Origin: Cyathus striatus
Taxonomy: Eukaryota > Basidiomycota > Agaricomycetes > Agaricales > Nidulariaceae
NCBI GenBank assembly: GCA_025738555.1
Contig: JAOVFP010000008.1
Location: 248,001 to 312,000, forward strand
DNA: 64,000 nt
Reading direction: 5' to 3'
Positions 1 to 11,499 of the stretch are shown here, piece by piece; the first letter of the stretch is position 1, and each line of letters starts with the position of its first letter. Under the pieces are notes generated by a model. The model had not been told where the DNA came from and did no database searches. It saw only the letters and a list, made by a program, of their open reading frames with translations. The translations under genes were made by a program, and so were the position numbers.

Positions 1-429
1 TGTTCTAGTATATTTTGAATTAGAACCTTGGATGAATCGTTGGAAGATACGACCAACTGAAGAGGACTAGAGAAGTGTCGACGAATGGGAGGTACCTCGT
101 CGTTAGATATATTATCTTTATATATGTCCAACGGGCATTCCAGATATATTTAATTTCGAGGTTAAGAGTAATGAAGTACTCATATAGCTGCTATCCGTCA
201 GCAGCAAACAATAATGTATTCGATGCAGCTCACAAGGAAAGAAAGACTGGAAACTGTTAATCAATCTGAGCAGTTGAATTTATGCTACATAGGTAGTAGG
301 CTTGCCTTGCATATACTTGAAAGAAGGAATTCAGATAGTGCTTTTTGATATAACAAATGGACGCACATTGACGATTTGCAGGTGCTTTAAAACTAGGATA
401 AGATCTGTTGGGCTAGGGGAGTTGTCCAT
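1..429 (-). CDS. DUF6533-family membrane protein, left copy, 5' part only (cut by window edge)
   Basis: This is a mirror copy of the 5' half of the gene at 60501-62070, running leftward out of the window. Exons by comparison with that copy are 429-363, 253-234, 187-58 and 4-1. The start codon is at 429-427 and the first residues read MDNSPSPTDLILVLKHLQ. Exon 3 encodes the DUF6533 domain signature of basidiomycete seven-transmembrane proteins (LYEYFITLNLEIKYIW, then WTYIKIIYL and RYLPFVDTS). No stop or frameshift is visible in the part present. Differences from the right copy are few, for example D to N in the TLDLEI motif. The exon 1 donor is weak, so that boundary is less sure. Biochemical function of the family is unknown; a plasma-membrane receptor-like role is only inferred. 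Confidence 0.72.
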
Positions 430-1087
430 GATTTTGTTGAAGGCTAAATAGTCACTATCACCTTATATATGTTATTGCGAGCCCGGAGTCAGTAGGTTGG
501 TATCAAATTTTGTTGGGGTGATACAGCGTCGATGCAAATTTAACATGTACTGTGCTCAAGTGTCCGAAAGCCTTCAAAAATTGTTCTGCTTGTATATATA
601 TAAGAATGAACTTGTCATGTGTATAAAGGAATTGTAACGAGATTAGACCTGGACATGGTAAGCATGAACTCTGTTTACTGCTCCATTGTCGACCGCCTGT
701 CAATTATACACTGCTAAGATTCGTATCATAATCATGTGGGGGTTGTTCAGCGATCAGCCAATCCGCACCATGCCTGCTCTATCGCACTGGAGTCTTGTGA
801 TTCCATCTATCAAGGAGCTTTCTTGTGCGTGATTAATGCTGTTGCACGGATGCAATAGTCAGCAGCTCGGTGATTATACAAACCCCTATAGGCTCTATCG
901 CTAAAGTATCAAACTTATGAATCAAGAAGATTAGTTGAGCTATTTGGCATTCTTTTGTGCAGTGCAGTGTCATAGTGTGAGAGAATCATTAGAAACGGTT
1001 CTCTGACAGAAGCAAAATAAGTCAAGCTAGCATGTATTAGTCCCTCGGTTCCCGATCGGCAGTTGAAAATGTTGATTCGTCGACCGG
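430..1087. other. Upstream region of the left DUF6533 copy
   Basis: This stretch is conserved in the opposite arm at about 59955-60500, so it is the shared 5' flank of the two gene copies. No further gene is recognised. The right-arm counterpart carries a 112-codon open frame (60344-60006) that is not kept intact here, which argues against it being a gene. Confidence 0.5.
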
Positions 1088-2020
1088 TGAGGAAGAATAG
1101 AGATCGTAGTGGGGAGGTACTAGGTCGTCTGCGTGTGTAGGGTGTCAGTAAACGCGAGAAGCCAAAGTCTGACGCGATCCGTCAGATCACGTGAGGTCGG
1201 AACAAACGGGTTTAAGTCGCCCGAGATCCGAACTTTGTACGTGTGAGAGACACAAGGACGATGCTCGCGGGAAGGGGAAAAGAACGAGAAAAGGAGAAAA
1301 GAAAACACAAGGGACAAAGAAATAAGACTTAGCGTAACAATCTCTCTGTGAGCCAATCGAATGCAGTTCTTGGTGAGCTTAAGAGTACAGTGGAAATGTT
1401 CCCGAGTAAAAGTAAGGTGGATTAAATACAAAAGGCGACATGGTCTGTGCAACGCGTACTCGTGCGTCACAGACCCCAAAGTAAATACTCGAGTGTCAAG
1501 AAGAAGGACGTTACAATCGAAACGTCAAGATAATACGTACGAAGAGTGGCACATTGCCAGAACAAACCAAAAACGGAAAGGCGGAGCTCAAGGTCGAGGC
1601 GCAGTCCTGAGTGCTTGGGACTATTTGCGTCATCGCGTCTGCTCCTCCTGCACAGAGCGGTCCCCAGCACCTCAGTCGCAGCTCCCTCCTTCAAACCCGA
1701 GTTCCCGCATCCAGTTTCCCCTGGCTCTGTACAAAGAAAGGCGAATAATAGAATAAAGGTAATGTAGATTAGAAATAAAAGTGAAGCCGTACAGTAAAAA
1801 TACCAAGACCAAACCCATTCACGAACAAAATGTTTTCCTCGACAAGTTTTCTCTTGTCGCACTGTATTATTTATCAAAAACCTTCTATCAAAAGGAATAA
1901 AGGCTGTCAGCAATTGCAAACGTCAAACTCGGTCACCCCTTCTCAAGCCTCTCATCACATTCCCGACACAAAACTGCAATATTGTGATTATCTGTGTGTA
2001 GGGTACCAAACCCCACCACA
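1088..2020. mobile_element. Solo LTR, 933 bp, with CCGG target duplication
   Basis: The opposite arm reads straight from CGACCGG into CTTCTGG where this arm has 933 extra bases, so the empty site is visible. The insert begins TG and ends CA, and CCGG stands at both borders (1084-1087 and 2021-2024); a 5-bp ACCGG reading is also possible. A TATA-like ATTAAATACA lies at 1421-1430, as expected for an LTR promoter. No internal gag-pol is present. The open frames inside it (for example 1467-1919 minus) show no domain and are taken as chance. Confidence 0.75.
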
Positions 2021-2339
2021 CCGGCTTCTGGTCTAAATTTGATGGTTTACTGATGCTTTAGCGTTTCGGGAATCAGCACCAGTCAACAAGTTCTCATAAG
2101 TATACGCGTAGTTGAAGAAATTGAAGATGGACCTTATACTGTTGTCACTGCTCATGAACATAGATTTGCCACCGTCGACCAAACATCTACCAACACTCCG
2201 GGCATCCTAGCTGAGTTAGCATATTATTTGTACATGTATAATGGTATATAGCGGTGAAAGCCTGTGCATGAGCACAAAATTAAAATAGAAAAACAGTTCT
2301 ATCCGCTATTCCAAACAAATTCTGGGACATATACATATT

Positions 2340-4955
2340 TATGGCGGCCCAAGTGCACTTTTATTCGGTACCGCCCAACTCTTTTGATGTCCCCCCAACT
2401 TTTTCGGGACCATACTCCGCGCAACTTTTCGTCAATCCCCCCCGACTTTTTGGACTTGCGCAACTTTTTTTTTTTCCTTCCCGCAACTTTTTTTCCCCTT
2501 CCCGCAACTTTTTTCATTCGCGCCACCTTTTCATTCTGCGCCACTTTCAGAGTTCAGACAGTAAATATTTCTCAGACACCACCAGTTAGTGTACGCTCTT
2601 TGAAATCATTTATTTTATATAAAAATATGCTGTATTATGTATTAAATAAGGGTACAAACAATAGATATTCTAAATTAATGTACATGTTGTCACTGGATAT
2701 AAAACAAGAGAGAACGAGGGGAACGAAGGAGGGATGAAGATAATGGAGGAACTGATGATGAAGGCTGGATCTACAATACTGGATGAGTCCGCCCCTATGC
2801 ACGCCATATGTCGTCAAAGTCCATACGGCCCGCAGGCAGTACCTCCCACCGGCTCATCCATACACCAGACCCCACTCGGAAATATCGTCGATGTATCGTT
2901 GAGCTGGAGAGCTGTTCGCTCGGTATCTCCCGTTCGGACCCGATATCATAGTGCGCGTGCGAGTGGAAGCAGTGTACTGTTGGGAATGAGTTAATGAGGT
3001 GAAGAGGGAAGAAGGTAATACAAAGGAGAATGGGGCAGAAATAGGGAAGTCGAGATGAAGCAGAACGAGCGAAGGACTGAACAAACGAAGGTTACAACAA
3101 GAGAAAGTACTAAAAGAGGGATGGGGGAGTAGTAAGATCAGGGAGAAACAACATACCCTGTTTTCTTTCTGTTTCCGCTCCTGCATCTCCACCCTCCGTA
3201 TCCCCTCTAGCATCTTCAAATTGCGAGGGTGAAAGGGCTTCAGTGGTATGAGACAGTGCCGAAACGGAAGCAGTGCTTGAAGAAACATCGAGGACTTCGA
3301 ACGGTGTACGTAGTAGGGAAACTAGAAGTTGATCAGTTTGCCACGTACTCGCTATGTGATACTCAGGCTGAGACTTACAATTGTTTTTAGTGTACCGGTA
3401 GCACGGTTCACAAATCATGAGCTAACTGTATAGCGTTGTAGAGCGCTCTATGACACCAGGCACCTTAGAAACCTTATATAAATGTTAGCTTAAGGAATTC
3501 CACAGTATCAGAAAGCACTTACATGTTTGTTTCGAACAGATTCAACTAGCTGTGGAGTACAAGCTGGCATGAGGAGAAAGTCAAACTTGGTACATTCAAG
3601 TTTTGCGGCAGTTCGTCCAACGGGGCACTGCTTACATAAAATCAACCGTGGGAGATAAACAAAGTTATTGAGCACGTGAGACATCTGTGACGTGTTTGTT
3701 GGCACATATTTGATACTGCTTTGCAGGAGCCTTGCCAACACATCGTTGTTGACTTTCGTGGCCCTCATACTCATGCACACGTTTCATTGACACCCCCGAT
3801 TCACCAAGTGCTTGCTCTCGTTCCTGTCTCTGATCCTCTCACCGGCCTCCGTCACTTCAACTCCACTATGCATGCATCATTCCGCCCGCTGTGTCACTCC
3901 CACAGTGTTCCCGAATCACCTTGACCACGAATCCACTCTAATTCGTGCTCAGAATCCCTGGCCCGTTCATCCGCACCATACATAAGAGAAGGTACAAGAG
4001 TTCCCAGAGTTTCACGTTGGTACGTTCCATAGTACTATTGTGATGGAGGATGCTAATTGGGGGGATACTTAGTGTATACACAAGGGAGGGGCACTGGTTT
4101 GTCAAAGTATGATAAGGATACAAGGGCGCAAGTTATTCCTGTTCAGACTGGAATAGTGTCCTCGTACTGTATCGCCTTTATTCACGTATGTCTATTTTCA
4201 TCCTCTCTCACTCTGTGATACTGACGATGTGATTATTGGTACAATAAAGATTCTGCTACGGTTAATTAAGAAGTGATACGTGGTGCCACTTTGATTTCAT
4301 GACGCTTACATGGTTTGTGTTTGCATTCGACGTTGGGGATAGCACCTGGTATTCCATTACAGTGAGTTTCCCTTTCATTCAATCTTTCCATTTGCTGTCT
4401 ACTGCTTCCCTCAACCCTTCCTTTTCTTCTCGCCTTCATATTGCCCCCCATCCATCTCGCTCCTCCCTTCCTCCCCCTTTAGTCCTCTCTCCTTTAATTA
4501 CCATTCCCTTGCTCCCTGGTTTCCTGCACTGCTTCTGCAGTATCATAGTATGTTTTATATCCAGTGACGTGTACGTTAATTTAGAATATCTATTGTTTTG
4601 TACTCTTATTTTAATACATAATACATCATATTTTTGTGCAAAATAAATGATTTCAAGGAGTGTGCGCTAACTGGTGGTGTCTGAGATATATTTACTGTCT
4701 GAACTCTGAAAGTGGTGCAGAATGAAAAAGTGGCGTGAAGGAAAAAAAGTTGCGGGAAGGAGAAAAAAGTTGCGGGAAGGAAAAAAAAAGTTGCGGGAAG
4801 GAAAAAAAAAGTTGCGGGAAGGAAAAAAAAAAGTGGCAAGTCCAAAAAGTCGGGGGGGATTGACGAAAAGTTGCGCGGAGTATGGTCCCGAAAAAGTTGG
4901 GGGGACATCAAAAGAGTTGGGCGGTACCGAATAAAAGTGCACTTGGGCCGTCATA
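2340..4955. mobile_element. TIR element A, 2.6 kb, 6-bp target duplication, motif-array ends
   Basis: The ends are TATGGCGGCCCAAGTGCAC on the left and its near-perfect inverse on the right (TATGACGGCCC in the same sense). CATATT flanks both sides (2334-2339 and 4956-4961); if the right-hand TA is counted as target, the duplication is 8 bp (TACATATT). The opposite arm of the inverted duplication shows the uninterrupted site near 59635. The inverted ends reach about 250-300 bp inward and carry repeated short motifs of the type AAAAGTTGCGGGAAGG, AAAGTTGCGCGGAG and AAAAGTGGCG. It is related to the element at 55738-58604. No transposase is recognised, so it is probably non-autonomous or of an unrecognised class. 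Confidence 0.82.
3110..3780 (-). CDS. Candidate multi-exon gene inside TIR element A, CxxC motifs, function unknown
   Basis: Three stretches join in frame through introns with consensus donors. The exon from 3780 to about 3520 contains LCKQCPVGRTAAKLEC and LLMPAC. The intron begins GTAAGTGC and ends near 3426. The next exon contains LMICEPCYRYTKNN and is followed by an intron starting GTAAGTCTC and ending CTTCTAG. The third exon reads SLLRTPFEVLDVSSS and continues into an acidic DTEGGDAGAETE stretch, ending at another intron-like GTATGTT near 3150. The CKQC, CEPC and other cysteines suggest zinc binding. True start and end are not settled. It may be the cargo or accessory gene of the element. 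I recognise no family. Confidence 0.33.
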
Positions 4956-4961
4956 CATATT

Positions 4962-5820
4962 GCGTGCAACTCTAACACTTCAGCGATACGATGAATTAAA
5001 ATCATGACGCCTTGTTGCTGAGGATCGCTATCGCATCATTTAGGAAATTACGACTTGAAAACATGGTGTGAAAGATGCCTCCGGGTCGAAGGAACTCCTG
5101 AACAAAGAATTGCGAGTGGATAGCCCGTCCGTCTGTCCTCAGGTCCTAGTGAGGTTGTATAGAAGTGTAAAATCGAGGGGAAAGTAAACTGTATTCAAAG
5201 AATGTAGTGTACTACATGTACTTAAATAGATGCAGAACAAATGTAAACGAGCGGAGTAATAAAAACTGACACGGGCCGATTCTATGGTACAGGCAAATTG
5301 TCTGCTCTATACCTAACGAACAGTTCAAATATTTACGTCGCCGTCAATCCACACACAACTAGGTAGGCTGCGTGCAACAAAACAATCTATCATATAACAC
5401 CGTTAGAAAAATAGAAAACATGCGATACCGCTGTGACGCAACGAAAGACTTAGCAAAAAAACGATGTCGAGACAGAAAAGGGATGATAACGGCGAGTATC
5501 TTGAGCTTGTATCAGTAGCTGGCTGTGGCGGAAATGACAGGGCGCGATATACACAAATGCGCGGCAGGAGAGAGGCTGAGAAATGGTAAATGAATGGCAG
5601 TGGTTCTTCATAACGGGAAGCAACAAATCTGTTGCCAGCAGATATCAACGAAACGAGGCACGTGTACGGCTCGTGTAAAATCCATCGAAGCTGATATGTA
5701 TCAGCATACGCTGAAGTTTGAACCTTGGTTCTCTCAATCACGAATAGGTGTGGGGCAGGCGTTTCGCCTGCACTACAAAAATCAACAATCTTCGAAGTAC
5801 AGCGACCAAGTCAGGTGACC
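4962..5820. other. Inner part of the left inverted arm; 112-codon frame conserved in both arms
   Basis: The stretch matches 58750-59640 in reverse. It contains an open frame on the minus strand (5741-5403) that is also open in the right arm (58852-59190), with about nine differences in 112 codons. The frame starts MIERTKVQTSAYADTYQLRW and ends in a hydrophobic FLLSLSLRHSG-type tail. The first codons overlap a tRNA-like B-box motif (AACCTTGGTTC), so the frame may be only repeat sequence. No domain is recognised. Confidence 0.35.
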
Positions 5821-5963
5821 ATAGGGAAGTTCAATCTTGACTGTTTTGTCGCGTCGCTACAGATCAATCGCTACAGCAACACCACAGTATCCTGCCGAAA
5901 AAGTTTAGCGCGCATCACAATACAGCTACAGCTGTATTGTGTATCGCCAAGATTGAACTCTAC
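5821..5963. mobile_element. Small MITE-like insertion, about 140 bp
   Basis: The right arm reads from GGTGACC directly into ATTGCATATT, whereas here about 140 bp intervene. The insert has inverted ends AGTTCAATCTTG (5828-5839) and CAAGATTGAACT (5948-5959). It also has an internal perfect hairpin CACAATACAGCT / AGCTGTATTGTG at about 5916-5941. It is too short to code. The target duplication is unclear. Confidence 0.65.
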
Positions 5964-6020
5964 TCATTGCATATTGCAATCGACGCATCAAACTATGGTT
6001 ACGTCTTTCCTATCTTGCGC

Positions 6021-6345
6021 AAAGTTCCTACATCCGTAATGTATGAGAAAGGATAGTTTCATCGTATTCATTAGCCCAAACAACCGACCAGTCTTGCGTG
6101 ATCTTTTGTAATTTGTATCATTGTTAGAAATGACAATGTTTGTAATATCTATTAGTATGTGGTCTATTCTATCTCTAGAAAAAGTCCAACAACTGCCCAT
6201 GTATTCTAACTGAGTTCATGCATACAATCAAAATAAACCAGTTCATCACCCATATGAGAATTTAAAACTATACCTGGAATGAACAAGTGCGTGTATTGTG
6301 GTGTACGGTAGTGGGCTGTGCCGCTTGCCAGCCTTATTTCTTTAT
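6021..6345. other. Non-coding stretch, nothing recognised
   Basis: No gene is seen. A short segment at 6308-6348 (GGTAGTGGGCTGTGCCGCTT, then TATTTCTTTATTT) recurs in decayed form at 26412-26458 and 54961-55012. Confidence 0.4.
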
Positions 6346-7630
6346 TTAAATAACGCACTTTTGAATATCGATGCGAACTGGACATTTACACATGATTAAG
6401 TATACAAACGCAACAGCAAGCCAGCGTAGCACAAGCTGAGTGTGCGCCATCGTCCCATACCTTATGCAGCACGCAGTGGCATGCGTAGGAAAATATTGAG
6501 AAACCTTTTTATGTATGTACTTTTGAATTCCAATATGAACTCTACGTTTACATATGACCATACAAAAACAAGCCCACGTAGTGCATCAGTGCGCCCCAGC
6601 TGAAGTTCAAACCTTGGTTCATTCAATCATGAATATGCAGGGCATCGCGCTCCAATAGTAGTTAGTATATTTTTATTATTCACATACGCGAAACACGTAC
6701 TTTTCTTATTACTTTCATCTACATACTACATTATCCTAATTATTTCTCCTGTGTTCCTATAGTACGTACTTACAAGAATGATAATACACAATTGATTGTA
6801 GTGCGTATATTAGACTAGAGGAGCATAATAATTATGAACAATAGGCCAGCGTAGTGCAAGATGAGTGCGCCCCATCGTTCCATACTTCACGAGGGACATA
6901 ACTGAATTCTGAACTCCATGGAACTTCGGGTCGTTCAATCATCAATACGCAGGAGTATCTGAACTGAATAAGCTATAAAATTTTATTTTATTTTTAATCA
7001 CGTACTTTTAATGTTATTACGAACTGTACATTTACATAAGACTAAGTAAGCATACACAACAACAAGCCCTCGTAGCGCAAGCTGGGTGTGCGCCATTGTT
7101 CCATACCTCAGGCCTCATGCAGCACGTCATGGCGTATGTGGTTGGCTTCGGCCTGAAGCCTTTTTTATGTATGCACTTTTGAATGCCGATACGAACTCTC
7201 CATTTACATATGACTAGACAAGTACAACAAACCCGCGTAGTGCACCGCTGGTGCGCCCATTGTTCCTACTTCACGCCGCACGCAATATAAGCTAAGTTCA
7301 AACCTTGGTTCATTCACATGAATACGCAGGGAATAGCGATGTTACGCGGAATCCCCAAATTATTTTTTTTAGTGAATCATGTACATTTGAATACCGACAT
7401 GAACTCTACAATTAAAAATGGTCATACAAAAATGACAAGTCAGTATAGCGCAAGTTGAGTGCGTCCATCGTTCTGTACTTCATGCGGCGTGTAGCACTAC
7501 TAGCACAAGCTAATGTTTAAACCATGGTTTATTCAATAACGGATACGCAGGAGAATAAAAAATCAGCATTTTGCTATGTAATTCACGTACTTTGAATGTC
7601 GGTATGAACTCTACATTACATATGGATAGG
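6346..7630 (-). repeat. Tandem array of tRNA-like units (left array)
   Basis: About four degenerate units of roughly 250-350 bp follow one another. Each has, reading on the + strand, AAGCCCnCGTAGCGCAAGnTG with GTGCGCC (A-box-like), then GTTCCATACnTCA, then AAGTTCAAACCTTGGTTC (B-box-like GTTCRAACC). Spacers contain ATTTACATATGAC and CACGTACTTTTGAAT. The same units in the opposite orientation fill 37690-40290; the best inverted match is 6346-7630 with 39535-38285. They look like tRNA-derived sequence of SINE type amplified in tandem. No functional tRNA fold was found. Strand is nominal. Confidence 0.6.
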
Positions 7631-7636
7631 GCCTAC

Positions 7637-7745
7637 AGATTTTGACGTTGCCCGGATTTTGACGTTGCCATACATTGATAATTTGACTTTGACGTTGCCT
7701 GACGTTTCCATCTTGCAGTCTGACGTTGCCGTGACGTTGCCCAAT
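7637..7745. repeat. TGACGTTGCC micro-array 1
   Basis: Around seven copies of a 9-11 bp unit (TTTGACGTTGCC, TGACGTTTCC, TGACGTTGCC) are separated by short gaps. The same unit forms a longer array at 10374-10589 in the same orientation. The unit includes the palindromic TGACGT core. The short open frames here are artefacts of the repeat. Confidence 0.7.
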
Positions 7746-9118
7746 AAATTAAGAAAGATGTGTACTTTATAGAAAGATGGTGCAGAAGAAGTATAACATA
7801 ACATAAAAATTGGAACATTGTAGGTACCTATCAAATACCTTAGATTATCTCAGTTCAAGCCTGTAAGTAAATAGCATTTAATACAACAATTATATGTTAT
7901 ATAGCTCATACAGAAGTATTATGTTACATATTCTAATGTATTAGTGAGAACGAAGTCATAATGACATACCATTCTCATCTTTGAGAAGGCGCGGGAACCT
8001 TGTACGGAGATTTCCGAGGCTGCAGAGGTCGTCGAAACGGTCGATTTCGAAGACATTCTGCAGTGTTGTAATATATGAATACATAGTATAACCACGCAGA
8101 ATATATATGTATATCAAATATTGGGGAAAAAGCGAGAAGAGCTTAAGTGATGTTCTGTAATGCCTAACGGTGAAGTTGAATGAAGTTAGATGTACAGCGC
8201 GACACTCAGATGGGCGTGGGAATTAAAACGGTAATTTCCGAAGCCTTAGAAAGTCGTCGAAACTGTCAATTTCACGGACATATTTACAGCAGACCGACAT
8301 ATAAGCATATATTATAAAATATCAGAATGTATTCATGATGAAAATACCGAAAACTGAGCAGATTATGCGATTACGGCGACACTTAAGTATGGCGAACCGA
8401 AATACGGCACAGGTTTTAGTACGGTGAATTTATTTATAGTTGGAGCGTCATAATATTGTTGTTCTCATGTATTACTAGATGTTTCTAAACGTTATAATAA
8501 CAATAAAATAGTCTTACATCAACGTACAAGCTATGTTTTTCTCCAAATGTTTTGTTTGATGGTATTTCCCACGCTTTTCCCACGCCTCTTAGAGCAATCT
8601 TTTGGCAATCTTACATGCATTCGGTTTACCTTTAGACTTTTGTATAAGAGGTATGAAGACAAACTTGAATTAAGGATAAGGGGTAAGAGGTGCTATATAG
8701 TTTTATTTAAGTATGGATATTTCGGTGCCTGTAGTGTTGCTGTGAGTATAGGACGTGCAAGCGCTGAGTTTATACGGTCTGAGAACAAAAGCGTCGATGT
8801 ACGTTATATATGGAAGTGCGTGGTTCGCAGAGAACGGTAATGTTCAATGGCGCATTCCTATGAATACACAGTGGTTAGTAATTAAGTATGTATACAAAAC
8901 GTACCCTTTGCATCTCGACGTAGTCTTGAGTGTAGTGATGGTAGGTAAAGGATAGTGTCGAGCAAGGCGCTGAGTTATCGAAGCGTAAGTCTGTCAAGCT
9001 AAGAGTCACTTGCGTCACGAGCTGCCGTCGATTGGACTGTCCGATGATATTCAGCAATCGGCAATACTTGTGAGATATGTAGTAGCTAGTAGATAAGCAA
9101 ACAATAGTATATATACCC
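7746..9118. repeat. Mosaic of repeat fragments shared with 11.5-12.9 kb; no gene
   Basis: Two similar segments at about 7988-8060 and 8210-8290 share GCGGGAA...TTTCCGA and GTCGTCGAAACnGTC. The stretch at 8460-8600 (TTTCTAAACGTTATAATAAC, then GGTATTTCCCACGC, then TTTCCCACGC) recurs at 11890-12000 and, inverted, at 11640-11740 and 12480-12590. Part of 8740-8830 is an inverted relative of segments at 10980-11040 and 11300-11380. No coding sequence is supported. Confidence 0.5.
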
Positions 9119-10296
9119 TTTTGGCAACAGGACGAGACTTAGCACGCAGCCTTAAGTCGAGTTCTGGGTTCTCACAGCTCATACTAGTAGAAGGAGGTCA
9201 AAAGGATCGCATTTTATCTTACTACAAGGCTATCTATATATGTATTGAGATAAAATACTAGATAGTTCTTGTTCTTTCTGAAGTATTTGAGACGATTCAG
9301 GAGGGTTCTATTATGTTCCACATACTCAGCTGTCTCGGAACAAGACTATTGCATCGATCCACGTATATTCGATAATTCTGATTTTAAGATATTTCAACAA
9401 TTTCAAGAGAAAGAAGAAAATAGTAGAGAATGTACATAGGTATATAATAAACCTATTTACGTTAGAGTAGTTGAATAGCCACAACAGGAGGAAACGGTGC
9501 GAGACATACACATTATGTGTTCACATATGATTACACACTGACAGCTCATCATGGGTCCATACCGTTGATTCCAATCCAATCCCATCTAAGAGCATTTCAA
9601 CTAGTTCTGAACACCACAAAAATATAATGAATTAGGTTGAAATAAATATTCCAGATCGATTTTAGGCTATATAGTTGTGATAATTAGTTCATAATACTTC
9701 ATATACATAACATAAGTAGTACATCATTACACTAAAAAATATGGAGACACCGATACACCAAGGACTCGAGGTATTGGACACTGGAAAGCACATTATGTAT
9801 GAGAGTTTTTTTATTTAGACTCGCGGCGATTCTCGCGTGACACAGTATACAACTGTGGGACGTAGATACTGCAGTGCAGATGGAACTGCTGGGAAAACGA
9901 AGGGACTTCAACTTAGGTGAGGAAAATACTACAAGATGATACACATCGGTTAACACTTATATCCACGTTGATTTATGTCTATGTAACGGCAAAAATAGCA
10001 TCAGGAATATTAGTTTTAACCTAATTCATTTTGATTTGTGGTGTTCAGAACTAGTTGAAATGCCTTCAATTGGAATTGGGTTGGAGTTGATGGTATGGAT
10101 GTGTGGCGAGCTGTTTAATCGAACGTGTACGCATAATGTGTATGTCTTACACTGTTTCCTTCTGTTGTAGGTATTCAACTACTCTAGTTTAAATAGATAA
10201 AACACAATCCTTTCGACCTACTTCTACTCTGTGTGAACTGTAGGAACTCAGAAATTGACCTAAGGCTGCATGCTAAGTCTCTTCCTGTTGCCAAAA
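9119..10296. mobile_element. Palindromic non-autonomous element, 1.2 kb, ends TTTTGGCAACAGG
   Basis: The left end TTTTGGCAACAGG (9119-9131) is matched by CCTGTTGCCAAAA (10284-10296). Homology of the arms continues inward through the AGAGACTTAGCATGCAGCC region, the TAGAAGTAGGTC region and the block around CTAGTTGAAATGCC. The arms are roughly 9119-9650 and 10010-10296. The middle (about 9660-10000) is AT-rich without a recognised gene. No clear target duplication was found. The inner block recurs singly at 10857 and 11170, so the element belongs to a local family. Confidence 0.6.
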
Positions 10297-10373
10297 GAAT
10301 GGTACATGTACATACTATTGTTTCATTATCTACTCACTACTTTATACTTACCAAGTATTGCCAATTCTGAGGA

Positions 10374-10589
10374 TTGACGTTGCCTGGCGTTGCTATTCTG
10401 TGAGTTGACGTTTCCTGGCGTTGCTGACGTTGCGAACATCTGAGAATTGACGTTGCCTGACGTTGCTTTCATTGCCTGGCGTTGCTTGACGTTGCCGTGA
10501 CGTTGCTGGCGTTGCTGTGACATTGCCATGGCATTGCCCATGGACGTTGCTGGTGTTGCCTGACGTTGCCTGACGTTGCCCGACGTTGT
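10374..10589. repeat. TGACGTTGCC micro-array 2
   Basis: About twenty 9-11 bp units run head to tail: TGACGTTGCC alternating with TGGCGTTGC, TGACATTGCC and similar variants. The array matches the shorter one at 7637-7745. Long open frames on the minus strand (rich in GNVRQRQ) come only from the repeat period. Confidence 0.75.
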
Positions 10590-11499
10590 AAGCCATCCCA
10601 TCTGTGTGAGTTATCATTTGTAGTAGATATTGAGAGTACTTCTGCTTCACATAAGCATATTTAAGTACCTGAAGTGTTTCTATAATTATGTGACGGGAGA
10701 GCATTGAGTTTACCCGGTTCTCACAATACCTTGAGCACTTGGTGCGCCCCTCTCTCCATCTTCTCTTCATGAGTTATTATTCTTATGTGTAATGATGCAT
10801 ATTTTACGTATATAAATTAATTATTACAGCAATATACATAGCTTGAAATAGATCTGGAATATAAGTTTAAACATGACTCATTATATTTTGTGGTGTTCAG
10901 AAAATAATTGAGCTGCTCTCGGCTGGACTCAACAGTATGGACACATGCTGTTGCGTGACGAATCTATGTAATCAAACATGTACGCATAATGCATATGTCT
11001 CTCACTTTCTCCATAATGCAATGCACCTCGAAGCTTTCTCTCTCGGAGCAGATATGGTCAGCTTTGGTCATCCACACGTACTTAAAACATAAACACTTCA
11101 GGTACTTAGATGTGTATTTATGAAGAGAAGTATATAGCACGCCTCCACTACTCATAGTATCCAACATTAGTCTGGAATATAAGTTTTAACCTAATTCATT
11201 TTATTTGTGGTGTTTGGAAACTAGTTTAAATGCCTTTGGTTGGGGTGCATGGTATGGACATGTACTGTCGTGTGATAAGCCTATTTAATCTAATGTGTAT
11301 GCATATCATGTATATGTGTCTCACACCCTTTTCTCCATATATAACGCACCTCAACGCTCTTGTCCTCGAACTGGACACACTCAATGCTCTCCCGTCATAT
11401 AAATATAAAAACACTTCAGGAACTCCAATATGCTTATGTGAAGCAGAAGTACTCTGCACCTTTCTTGGCATTTGTTATTCAATTTTATTTCATATCTCG
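10590..11499. repeat. Dispersed repeat blocks, two direct copies; no gene
   Basis: A block starting GGAATATAAGTTT...AACCTAATTCATT...TTTGTGGTGTTCAG and continuing through CATAATGTGTATGTCTCTCA to a CACTTCAGGTACT segment occurs at about 10857-11160 and again at 11170-11480. A third partial copy is at 12600-12760, and inverted pieces lie in the 9119-10296 element. No coding sequence is supported. Confidence 0.5.

Larger units (their letters stand above)
1..6020. repeat. Left arm of a large inverted duplication (partner 58715-60929)
   Basis: Bases 1-1087, 2025-2339, 4956-5820 and 5964-6020 are the reverse complement, with scattered changes, of 60929-58715 on the right. The arm holds the DUF6533 5' exons plus about 2 kb of upstream DNA. 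The gaps in the match are three insertions present only here: a solo LTR, a TIR element and a MITE. The arm runs off the left edge, so its full length is unknown. Homology fades beyond about 6020 (left) and 58715 (right). Confidence 0.88.

Noticed and set aside
75..260. 61-codon frame conserved with 60855-60670
   Set aside because: It is the antisense of DUF6533 exons 2-3; conservation is explained by the real gene on the other strand.
1467..1919. 150-codon frame in the solo LTR
   Set aside because: It lies wholly inside the LTR, overlaps other frames and shows no domain.
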